DNA from: Chara braunii | Lineage: Eukaryota > Streptophyta > Charophyceae > Charales > Characeae | Length of the DNA stretch: 22,785 bases | Assembly (NCBI GenBank): GCA_003427395.1 | Contig: BFEA01000345.1 | Coordinates: forward strand, 1,030,310 to 1,053,094 | Reading direction: 5' to 3' | Shown: positions 10,461 to 18,066 of the stretch, piece after piece | Numbering within the stretch: position 1 is the stretch's first letter | How the letters are laid out: every line of letters begins with the position of its first letter | Notes under the pieces: generated by a model | What the model was told of the DNA's origin: nothing | Databases searched by the model: none | The model's input: only the letters and a program-made list of their open reading frames with translations | Position numbers and translations under genes: made by a program

Positions 10461-11371
10461 NNNNNNNNNNNNNNNNNNNNNNNNNNNNNNNNNNNNNNNN
10501 NNNNNNNNNNNNNNNNNNNNNNNNNNNNNNNNNNNNNNNNNNNNNNNNNNNNNNNNNNNNNNNNNNNNNNNNNNNNNNNNNNNNNNNNNNNNNNNNNNNN
10601 NNNNNNNNNNNNNNNNNNNNNNNNNNNNNNNNNNNNNNNNNNNNNNNNNNNNNNNNNNNNNNNNNNNNNNNNNNNNNNNNNNNNNNNNNNNNNNNNNNNN
10701 NNNNNNNNNNNNNNNNNNNNNNNNNNNNNNNNNNNNNNNNNNNNNNNNNNNNNNNNNNNNNNNNNNNNNNNNNNNNNNNNNNNNNNNNNNNNNNNNNNNN
10801 NNNNNNNNNNNNNNNNNNNNNNNNNNNNNNNNNNNNNNNNNNNNNNNNNNNNNNNNNNNNNNNNNNNNNNNNNNNNNNNNNNNNNNNNNNNNNNNNNNNN
10901 NNNNNNNNNNNNNNNNNNNNNNNNNNNNNNNNNNNNNNNNNNNNNNNNNNNNNNNNNNNNNNNNNNNNNNNNNNNNNNNNNNNNNNNNNNNNNNNNNNNN
11001 NNNNNNNNNNNNNNNNNNNNNNNNNNNNNNNNNNNNNNNNNNNNNNNNNNNNNNNNNNNNNNNNNNNNNNNNNNNNNNNNNNNNNNNNNNNNNNNNNNNN
11101 NNNNNNNNNNNNNNNNNNNNNNNNNNNNNNNNNNNNNNNNNNNNNNNNNNNNNNNNNNNNNNNNNNNNNNNNNNNNNNNNNNNNNNNNNNNNNNNNNNNN
11201 NNNNNNNNNNNNNNNNNNNNNNNNNNNNNNNNNNNNNNNNNNNNNNNNNNNNNNNNNNNNNNNNNNNNNNNNNNNNNNNNNNNNNNNNNNNNNNNNNNNN
11301 NNNNNNNNNNNNNNNNNNNNNNNNNNNNNNNNNNNNNNNNNNNNNNNNNNNNNNNNNNNNNNNNNNNNNNN
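10461..11371. other. Assembly gap (911 N)
   Basis: Unresolved bases flanked by simple repeats and U6-like copies, so the gap probably reflects collapsed repeats. The length may be a scaffolding estimate. A further single N is at 13817. Confidence 0.98.
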
Positions 11372-11424
11372 TCGAAATTTCGAAAATAATCCAATCTATC
11401 GAGCTTTTTTTTTTTTTTTTTTTT

Positions 11425-11515
11425 GGACCTTTTCTCGAATCGTGTGTCATCCTTGCGTCAGGGTCATGCTAATCATCTCTGTGTAGTTCCCATTGCGCCG
11501 GATGTCCCAAAGGAC
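11425..11515 (-). pseudogene. U6 snRNA retropseudogene, essentially full length (c)
   Basis: Read on the minus strand from 11515: a 5' stem-loop (GGGTCCTTTGGGACATCC), a diverged middle, ACACAGAGATGATTAGCATG with the ACAGAGA box and AGC triad intact, CGCAAGGATGACAC, and CGAGAAAAGGTCC. Real U6 genes end in a T run on the sense strand. Here GGTCC is followed by about 18 A, and the sense-upstream side holds another U6 piece with no TATA/USE arrangement. The A tail indicates retroposition. About a dozen substitutions and small indels argue against function. Confidence 0.88.
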
Positions 11516-11530
11516 CCTGGTTTTGTTGTT

Positions 11531-11589
11531 CGACCTTTTCTCGATTTGTGTTTGTCATCCTCGCGCAGGGGTCACGCTGATCTAGACGG
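11531..11589 (-). pseudogene. U6-derived segment (d)
   Basis: The minus strand carries ATCAGCGTGACCCCTGCGCG, AGGATGACAAACACAAATCG and GAGAAAAGGTCG, i.e. the 3' half of U6. It lies directly sense-upstream of copy (c), about 15 bases away, in the same orientation. Like copies (a) and (c) it has CGAGAAAAGG where plant U6 has CGAGAAATGG. Confidence 0.8.
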
Positions 11590-11660
11590 TCCTTTAGGGT
11601 TTGATGCGCAGGGGCCGTTAGGGCTTGATGTACAGGGCACTTTAGGGGTTCATGTACGGT
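11588..11660 (+). repeat. Three degenerate TTAGGG-containing units
   Basis: CTTTAGGGTTTGATGCGCAGGG, CGTTAGGGCTTGATGTACAGGG and CTTTAGGGGTTCATGTACGG follow one another at about 25-bp spacing. This is a short local tandem repeat of unknown role. Confidence 0.6.
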
Positions 11661-11810
11661 CTTTTCCTCCCTCCACCTCTTCTCCTCCTCCATCTCCACT
11701 CTCCTTAGTCGTCCTCCAGGTCGTACTATAACCCCTCCAGGTAACACCTCTCGGACCCCTCCAAAAAAAAATAAAATAGAAAAAAATTAAAAATTCTGCA
11801 CAGCCACCCC

Positions 11811-11924
11811 CCGTACGGATCTCCGCACGGATCCGGTCTGTGCGGGTGCGGCTCGTGCGGAGATCGAGCACCCGCCGTACGGATCTCCACATGGATCCGA
11901 TCTGTGCGGGTGCGGCTCGTGCGG
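11811..11924 (+). repeat. 64-bp subterminal tandem repeat
   Basis: Units start at 11811 and 11875 with CCGTACGGATCTCC, and share GGATCC and TGTGCGGGTGCGGCTCGTGC. The second unit runs into the right terminal inverted repeat. Subterminal repeats are common transposase-binding regions in DNA transposons; that role is inference here. Confidence 0.75.
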
Positions 11925-11943
11925 TTGCAAGTATGGTTTAAAC
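11919..11943 (-). repeat. Right terminal inverted repeat
   Basis: Inverted partner of 9600-9624, ending in GTTTAAAC. Confidence 0.8.
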
Positions 11944-12420
11944 ATTTAACATAATTTCAATAATTTCACGAAATTTTCATCGGAAGAATTTAGCATCAGC
12001 ACGAGGTCACTCATTTAGAAGATGAATGGTAGCTGGAAGATGCACAATTTGCTGGAAAGATTCAACCTTTCAAACGCAAAAAGATGCAGTTTGCAAATGG
12101 CCGTGCTCAGGCCCGATCTGCCTTGATAGGCCGGATGCCTGGCTGGCACTTACTTCGCATAGGTTAGATAGGCCGTTTAGATTAGGTTAGGACTAACCCT
12201 AATTAGCGCTAACTAGGTTTCTCGTAATTAGCGATTCCCTAATTGCGCGATATGGAGAAAAAGTCGGAACCCTAAAATTATAATTTTAACGACCTAATTA
12301 CTATGAAAGTACGAGAAAAGAAAAAAAAAATTGCAACTTGCGATTTAATGATAACAGAGTGCAGGTGTAGATAATCAATCAATCAATCAATCAATCAATG
12401 GTGAGTCATCCAATGCCGGT
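11944..12420 (-). other. Element 1 leader, primer-site-proximal part
   Basis: No gene. It starts AT-rich, matching the DNA left of 9600. It then contains a TTAGGTTAGGACTAACCCTAA inverted repeat near 12183-12203 and an (AATC)n microsatellite at about 12373-12399. Element 2 has a similar GATT run soon after its primer site (16912-16925). Confidence 0.7.
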
Positions 12421-12434
12421 CCGCTCCGATACCA
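12421..12434 (-). promoter_or_regulatory. tRNA primer binding site of element 1
   Basis: The minus strand reads TGGTATCGGAGCGG, three bases from the CA end of the 5' LTR. It resembles the initiator-Met primer site of plant gypsy and copia elements (TGGTATCAGAGC) with one change. Minus-strand DNA synthesis would start here. Confidence 0.85.
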
Positions 12435-12437
12435 AAC

Positions 12438-12971
12438 TGTTGCATACTCGTGAAACACAGTCATAAGTATGGTGCAGATTCCCAGAACCGACCAGATAAT
12501 ACAGAGTTAATACAAATGCAAGCGGAAGACTTGAGATACCTTGGACCGACTCGGACTGCAATCGAACACTCTCAAACATTCATCAGGGGTGTGAATGCCC
12601 CGCCCTCAGACATAGACGAAAGGCCAGGGACTGAGATCATCCACGGATGAAGGGAGAGAGAGAGGAGACGAAAGGAGGAGGAGAGGGAAGATGGCGTCAA
12701 CTCAATGTTTCCAAAGATAGTATCTTGAAATGTCAGAAGTGACGAAAATCCGAAATGTCGTGAATGCCAAGTCTCACAATATCTCAGATATCGATCTCAC
12801 AATGTCAAGTACATCTTCAGAAGGAAGATGAAATCAGATCCCCAAGTAGTCCTCAACTCGTAGTCTCAATGTTGCTGTTCCCCAGTGTTATCAGAATTCG
12901 TAACCATCCTCCATACTGCAGTAGTCCCGTAGGAGAAATCCAGAAGTAGACTGAGACTGAGAAGGTAGGAG

Positions 12972-13005
<34 letters not shown>

Positions 13006-13526
13006 TGGGGGTGGAGGAACAGAGGGAGAAAAGGCAGAGCCTTCCTCCCGGTACCTGACTGGTAGCTATGGCGCGGCAGGGCCGCTGCGCTCGTCTTCTC
13101 CTGGCTGCTCTCGCTAATGCTGCTGCGCTGCGCTAATCCCCTTAACTCTGCCAAGCTGCGCTAATCCCGAAGACTAACTCTCGTCCATACTAACTCCTAC
13201 GGAGGCTGGTACCCAGCCTTTTGTAGTGCTGGTCCGGACTCCTACCTGCTGGCACCTACTGGCCTGGACCGTCGATCTGAATCGATGGTCCAGATTCAAA
13301 CTGGACTTGGCGCCTAAATGTGGCAGCCTCTGAAACGCCGCCGGTAGGTCCTATGCTGGACTGGTACCGGCCTTGTGGCCGTTTGGCCTGGGCCTCTACC
13401 CTAGGCCTGTCTGAACCGCCATGGTCCAGGCCCATCTGGGCCTCATCTGAACCGTCGTCCCTTAGGCCTACCCTGCCTGTCTGGAACCGGGCCCTAACTG
13501 GGGCCCGTGTGGCTCAGAATGCCACA
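12438..13526 (-). repeat. 5' LTR of element 1
   Basis: Colinear with 1777-3037, ending TGTTGC (left) and GCCACA (right). At 13287-13289 it lacks 160 bp present in the 3' LTR (3132-3291), and the break lies at a shared GGT. The missing part includes an ATTATATC sequence that could have been the TATA box, so this copy may be promoterless. A GA microsatellite is at about 12973-13005. Confidence 0.85.
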
Positions 13527-13531
13527 CCAGC
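13527..13531. repeat. Right target-site flank of element 1
   Basis: CCAGC, against CCTGC on the left at 1772-1776. Confidence 0.5.
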
Positions 13532-14161
13532 ACTCACGTGCTCACGGGCGGGCTGGAAGGAGCAGGCAGCCATAGCTGAGCTGCGCTGCTGTATGCTGGA
13601 TGCGGCGCATGGTGGTTCTTGGGTGCATATGGCATCTGTGAGTTGGGGATCGAGGTTGTGAGTGATACGAGAGACATACCTGGTGCTTGAAGCGAACGGC
13701 ATTGGCCGAGATCTGCTCGTACTTCGGGGAGCTGTTGACGTCATGAGCGACATTGTAGATAGGCTAGATAGGATCTGCCATCTGTAGTCTGGGCGCTGAG
13801 CGCCAGATAGGATATCNACATCGGTTCTTCGTTGATGATGATGAGACTATTCCAGCATTATCAACTATGAGTTTTTGCTGTGCTCTTATTGGGTGGAACT
13901 CGTAATGCAATTCTGCTATTGGTTCGAGGTCACGGCTCTCTGGTCTCACGTGTATGATGCTTTTTTTATTTCTGAAGTTTGCTATCACTCATTTTCCTTG
14001 CATTGGTTTGATTTTTATTGGTTTCTATGAAAAAAAAAATCACAAAAAATCAAAGAAACAAAAACCCTCTTCGTTCAGATTTGCTGTTACTACAGCACTA
14101 CCATCGACATCAACAATCCCCAGCCAGGGGAGAGGTTCTCTCCTGAAATCTACTCATGTGC
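13532..14161. other. Presumed host intronic DNA between the two elements
   Basis: No gene recognised. The short open frames lack similarity to any family I know. After 13940 the sequence is T/A-rich. It is joined, apart from element 2, to 21016 onward, which leads into the S1P exon, so it is plausibly intron of that gene. One N lies at 13817. Confidence 0.55.
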
Positions 14162-14166
14162 CTTGC
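14162..14166. repeat. Left target-site duplication of element 2
   Basis: CTTGC, repeated exactly at 21016-21020 on the far side of element 2. Confidence 0.9.
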
Positions 14167-14263
14167 TGTTACATGCTGCGCCTGCAACAGGCTGCACGAG
14201 CCATTTTAAGGCCCGTGTCGTTTTCAGCCCAAAAGCCTGAAAACAAAGGGCCTACAGGCCCTG

Positions 14264-14948
14264 TGTTACATGCTGAGCCTGACACACGGGCCCATTTTTG
14301 GGCCCGACGGTTGTTGAGGGCCCCTAGGCCGCGCGCCTGTTCCAAGCACGCGACCTGGAGGCCCACGGCCATTGGACAGGCCGTAGGTACAGATTTGAGG
14401 CAGCCGTCATTTATGTATTTATTCCTTTACTTATGTGTGCTGTTGTTTGTCTGTTCTATTTTTGTCTGTTTCAGGTTCGCGTTGTCTGGTAGCAGACACT
14501 CCCTGCTGTATCAGCAGGGAGGGCCTGGACGTCCGATAGGGACCCAGGCAGGCAGTTTTTAGGTCAAACCCAGGGACAGGACTTTTTCCTGCGACCTGGA
14601 CCATGGATCGGACCTATGATCTCACGGCCCAGATCGCAGGTCGAAGGCACAGCACCTCGGCCCAGCACTACTTATAGCTGGGCCAGCTCCTGGGCATGAC
14701 AGTTCGGGTCGCTCACTTCTGAGCGACATGCTGCTGCTTGGAGACTGCGCTACGATGCGCTAGGTAGAGGAGTAGGGAGTAGAACGCAGGGGAGATAGGG
14801 AGTGGCGGAGGCCATACCTGTGAGCGGCGAGCTTACCTGCGCCATAGCGGGACGCCACGCGGTACCTGCACGCAACAACGGACGACGTCAGCGCGGTGAC
14901 AGCTACCTGCAGGTGAGATAGCAAGGAGGGTTTCCTCTTCTCTCCCTC

Positions 14949-14990
<42 letters not shown>

Positions 14991-15502
14991 CCTCCTTCCT
15001 CCTTCTTATCTCTTCTTCTTCGAATCTGAGCGTGTGAGAGGTTATCAGTAGGGATTCAGGCTGGGGTTGTAACGGGCGCACTGCCCAGGATCTGATTCGA
15101 CATTTCTGAGACAGACATTGTTTGGACATTCGGCAAGAGACTATTTTGGACTTCGTCATTGCGATCTTGGTCTACTCTCTCGCCTCCTCCCTCTTTCGTC
15201 TGTCCCTCCCCCATCTCTCATCCGTGGTTTCTCCATGTGTGTGTACGAAGGAGCGACCTTCCTTCCATGATTGCGGTCCCTCCTCTCTCGCCCATGTGTG
15301 ATGTGTGATGGATGTCGGGTCAGTCCACGTCAGATCAGATCTTCTCTTTGAAGTCTTCCGCTGTGCCATTTGCGCCATCTTGTATGTATCGGGATGTACA
15401 TTGCTTGTTGATGCTGCGCTGATTTGCACTGTCCATTTCAGTCCTTTTCATCACATTGTGGATCCTTGGTATACTGCGCATTGCTCCCCTGAGCATGCGT
15501 CA
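14264..15502 (+). mobile_element. Nested solo LTR of a related family
   Basis: This 1.24-kb unit starts TGTTACATGCTGAGCC and ends GCATGCGTCA. CCCTG flanks it on both sides (14259-14263 and 15503-15507), an exact 5-bp target duplication. It shares layout with the element 2 LTR: a TATA region inside a palindrome (14659-14684), a CT microsatellite (about 14955-14989), and a distal GGGATGTACATTGCTTGTTGA-like block, but it is strongly diverged. No internal coding region is present, so it is a solo LTR left by LTR-LTR recombination. Confidence 0.85.
14659..14684 (+). promoter_or_regulatory. Palindrome around the TATA region of the nested LTR
   Basis: GGCCCAGC and GCTGGGCC form an 8-bp perfect inverted repeat around ACTACTTATA. 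It is positionally equivalent to 15760-15785. Confidence 0.7.
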
Positions 15503-15759
15503 CCCTGTGTCATTTCAGCCTGAAAGCCTGAAAACAAGGGCCTACAGGCCCTGTGCCGTTTCAGCCTAAATCAGGGCCTATCCGGCCCTGAGTCTTTTCA
15601 GCCTGAAACTGAGGCCCATTTTCAGGCCCTCATAAGATCGGCCTGCCCTGAAACTCAGGCACCAGACCAGGGTTTTAGCTCAGGCCAAGACCACCTTTGT
15701 TTGAGCTTCAACCCCACGGTCTGGCACGTTTTGGCATTGGCAAGAGCAGCCTCCTGGAC

Positions 15760-15785
15760 GGGCCAGCACTATATAAGACTGGCCC
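15760..15785 (+). promoter_or_regulatory. TATA box inside a palindrome, element 2 5' LTR
   Basis: GGGCCAG and CTGGCCC flank CACTATATAAGA, with TATATAA at 15770-15776. This is the likely core promoter for element transcription; the start would be some 30 bases downstream. Confidence 0.75.
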
Positions 15786-16195
15786 GCCCTGCAGGCTGCA
15801 GGTAGTTTCTAGGTACTTCCCAGGCACTTCACGTGCAGTTCAGGAGGCAGGAGGTAGTCTTCAGATTCGGCAACAGTACTCTAGAGGAGCGCTGCAGGAG
15901 TAGTAGTAGCGTCAGCAGTAGTCTTCAGCGCTGGGCGCTAGTACCGTTAGCTGTAGTCTTCAGCGCTGGGCGCCATAGCAGCTAGGGTAGTACTATAGAG
16001 ACAGATTGGGCGGAGGCCAGGGGGACTTACCTGCAGCACCATCGCTCCAGCTTCATCTTCAAGGTACCTGCACCACAGCGCCACCTTCACAGGTTAGTAC
16101 CGGGTATATGAGAGAGTGAGAGTTCTTTTCTTCCTCTTCTCAGTCCACCATCTCCCTCTCACCCTCTCATTATCTGACTTCACTGCATCAGCAGA

Positions 16196-16251
<56 letters not shown>

Positions 16252-16656
16252 TGACATTTGGATCCAGACTTGACATTGGGCTTCAAACATTTTGACGAGG
16301 GATTGGTGTTGACGACTTTCCCATCTCTCCCCTCCTCTTCTCCGTCTGATCCCCTCCTCTTCGTCTGTGCATGAACTGGACCTGGCGCCCCTTCCTGTGT
16401 ATAGCGCCAGGCTCCCTTCACACCGTATGGTGAGAATGATGTATGTTTGGTCTGCGTTGTAACATTGATTGGGCTAGTCATTAGTATTCTAGTATTTTGC
16501 TGCACTGTCTTGTACTACGTGAAAGAGGTCAGTCCCGGTCAGGTCAGGACTTGTATCAGGATGTACACTGCTTGTTGAGATTTCACTGCGCTGCATTGTC
16601 CATTCAGTCCTTTTCATCACATTGCGGGTCCTTGGTTTATATGTACATCGCCCAGT

Positions 16657-16668
16657 TGGTATCGGAAC
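16657..16668 (+). promoter_or_regulatory. Primer binding site of element 2 (first copy)
   Basis: TGGTATCGGAAC two bases after the retained LTR end CCCA. The first ten bases equal the primer sites of element 1 and 561-574. A second copy lies at 16839-16850 within the 182-bp duplication. Confidence 0.75.
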
Positions 16669-16838
16669 ACCGCACGCGAATCAGGATGTACACTGCTTGT
16701 TGAGATTTCACTTTGTAAAGCACCACTTTGTATATATCAGGATGTACACTGCTTGTTGAGATTTCACTTGCACTGCATTGTCCATTCTGTCCTTTTCATC
16801 ACATTGCGGATCCTTGGTTTATATGTACATTGCCCAGT

Positions 16839-16850
16839 TGGTATCGGAAC
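16839..16850 (+). promoter_or_regulatory. Primer binding site of element 2 (duplicate copy)
   Basis: TGGTATCGGAAC again, 182 bases after the first copy and followed by the same ACCGCACG. It adjoins the leader and is probably the copy in the original position. Confidence 0.7.
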
Positions 16851-16866
16851 ACCGCACGTGAATCAG

Positions 16867-17518
16867 GACAACTGATCTGACACGCGTGCTGGGACTGAGT
16901 AGCCGATTAGTCTTGATTGATTGATTAGAGCACACTAGTTAGCACCCCAAATCACGATTTTGACCTTACTGCCCGAAATCAAAATTTTTTTCCTTTTCTT
17001 GGATTTCGTTTTCTCGCTATTTCTGTTGTGGAAAATTGCAATAGCGCAACATCTGAAATTTTCGATTTCGTTTTTCTTCGGAAAATTTGAAATTTCGTTG
17101 TTGAAAATTCGGAATATCTTTTTTTTGAAAATTTCGATTTCCTTTTGCAATTTCCCGTTAAAACGGTACGGGAATCGCTCTTGCAGGTATCATTCTCCAA
17201 ACTGCGCGTACTCTCATTCGAGTAATTCTGATTTTTTTTTTGTACTTCATTGTCGGAATTCTTTTATCGGAAAATCATTTGCGGTTTGAAAGTTCAAAAT
17301 TTTTTCTCATTGGTAATTTCGCACTTCAGGGAAATTGGGAGGCCTACTGAACTTGCAAACGAGTATTTTTTTCTTTTTCTCGATTTTTTTTGCAAAGTTC
17401 AAACTGTTCTTTTTCGATTAGTGGCTCCTTATCTGGGCGATGAGTTGCCACGTCAGCAGGACACGGCAGCAGTGCCACGTCAGCAACCAGTCACCGCAGT
17501 AGCAGGTCACGTCTGTGC
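16867..17518 (+). other. Element 2 leader
   Basis: No gene. A GATT run (16912-16925) is followed by about 450 bases of AT-rich DNA with repeated GAAATTTCG/TTTCGATTTCG words, and then two copies of GCCACGTCAGCA at 17447-17458 and 17474-17485, shortly before the gag ATG. Confidence 0.75.
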
Positions 17519-17795
17519 ATGGTGCTTACCCGCTCAAAGACAAGCGGCATGGATCAGCAGCCAGGCGAGACTACCGAGGCCTATGAGGCCCGCATGCTGG
17601 ACATGGTAGCAGAGTTCAAGCAACAGGCAGTTGTGGCAACATCCGATGTAAGAAGGAAGATGAGGACGCAGAGGAACAGCGTCGCCTCGCTGAACAGCAG
17701 CGACAGGAGGACGCTGAGGCAGCAAGGAAGGCTGCAGACGAACGCCGTCGACTATGCCGAGACAAAATCCTCGAATGCGAGGGGAACGCCTTCAA
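17519..17795 (+). pseudogene. Element 2 gag N-terminal fragment
   Basis: ATG at 17519 opens MVLTRSKTSGMDQQPGETTE. A frameshift near 17650 moves the coding potential to a frame reading EEQRRLAEQQRQEDAEAARK, a charged coiled coil typical of the start of gag in this group and like that of element 1. Homology stops at about 17795, where an inverted RNase H segment begins. Capsid, zinc knuckle, protease and reverse transcriptase are missing. Confidence 0.7.
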
Positions 17796-17804
17796 CTTTT
17801 GAGA

Positions 17805-18066
17805 CGCAAAAGGGTTTGACTTGCTCGGAATGTGGTCGGGGAAAAATTCAAACTGGTCGATGAAGGCCATCCAACGGGAAATGGTGTTATTGACCGTGTG
17901 TTGGATCTTGTAGAAGACCAGTGGATTGTTATCCGTTACCCATCGGAACTGCCGTCAACAGAGAAGAAAATGCCGGCAGCGCTTGAGCGCGTGTACGAAG
18001 GCCAACGTGCGTCGTCGATCGAGTGCACGACGGGCACTTTCTCGCTAAAGTACTCGATCGGGTGGC
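17805..18066 (-). pseudogene. Inverted RNase H fragment within element 2
   Basis: The minus strand encodes RNase H pieces in opposite sense to the rest of the element: HPIEYFSEKVPVVHSIDDA, then after a frameshift VTDNNPLVFYKIQHTVNN, RWMAFIDQFEF and DHIPSKSNPFA. These match the order of element 1 RNase H. An in-frame TGA interrupts it (CRHFLLC followed by stop). It is therefore a decayed, inverted piece of pol. Confidence 0.85.

Larger units (their letters stand above)
9600..11943. mobile_element. Inserted element with 25-bp terminal inverted repeats
   Basis: Left end 9600-9624 and right end 11919-11943 are inverted copies with two mismatches (GTTTAAACC[G/A]TACTTGCAA[G/C]CGCAC, 5' to 3' inward). 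The flanks outside are AT-rich leader of element 1 on both sides. The outer 8 bases GTTTAAAC are palindromic and occur at both ends, so they may be an 8-bp target duplication, or TTAA at the centre may be the duplication; the sequence cannot decide. The visible interior has no transposase: G/C-rich ends, C12/A11 runs at 9709-9733, CTC repeats, U6-derived segments and a gap. A non-autonomous DNA transposon is the simplest reading. Confidence 0.65.
1777..13526 (-). mobile_element. Element 1: degenerate full-length Ty3/gypsy retrotransposon
   Basis: Read on the minus strand the order is 5' LTR, primer site, leader, gag, protease, reverse transcriptase, RNase H, integrase with chromodomain-like tail, polypurine tract, 3' LTR. 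Integrase after RNase H places it in Ty3/gypsy (Metaviridae), and the tail suggests a chromovirus. The LTRs end TGTTGC / GCCACA in plus-strand view. The roughly 11.7 kb includes a later 2.3-kb insertion in the leader and a 0.5-kb duplication at the 3' LTR. Many frameshifts and stops, plus clear LTR-LTR divergence, indicate an old, non-autonomous copy. Because each boundary is supported by its own signal, I treat the two LTRs as one element rather than two. Confidence 0.85.
14167..16654 (+). repeat. 5' LTR of element 2, split by a nested LTR
   Basis: 14167-14263 and 15503-16654 together correspond to the 3' LTR at 19737-21015. Differences: the nested insertion, an extra copy of the GCCTGAAAAC-AAGGGCCTACAGGCC block, an AG run of 23 units at 16201-16246 (9 units in the 3' LTR), and loss of the last 15 bases after CCCA at 16654. 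A TATA box is at 15770-15776. The U5 side contains repeated GTAGTCTTCAGCGCTGGGCGC units (15920-15972). Confidence 0.85.
16553..16866 (+). repeat. 182-bp tandem duplication across LTR end and primer site
   Basis: The block beginning near ATCAGGATGTACACTGC and running through TTTATATGTACATCGCCCA and the TGGTATCGGAACACC primer site occurs from 16553 and again from 16735 (partial). The first copy is the one echoed at the end of the window. Confidence 0.85.

Noticed and set aside
10345-11486. Three 346-349-codon frames across the gap
   Set aside because: Almost all residues are unknown because the frames run through 911 N.
11425-11515. Functional U6 gene
   Set aside because: There is no T terminator (an A tail instead), no plant U6 promoter layout is visible, and there are substitutions and indels in stems.
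12180-12215. Interstitial telomere repeat (TTAGGTTAGGACTAACCCTAA)
   Set aside because: Only single degenerate units in inverted arrangement; not an array.
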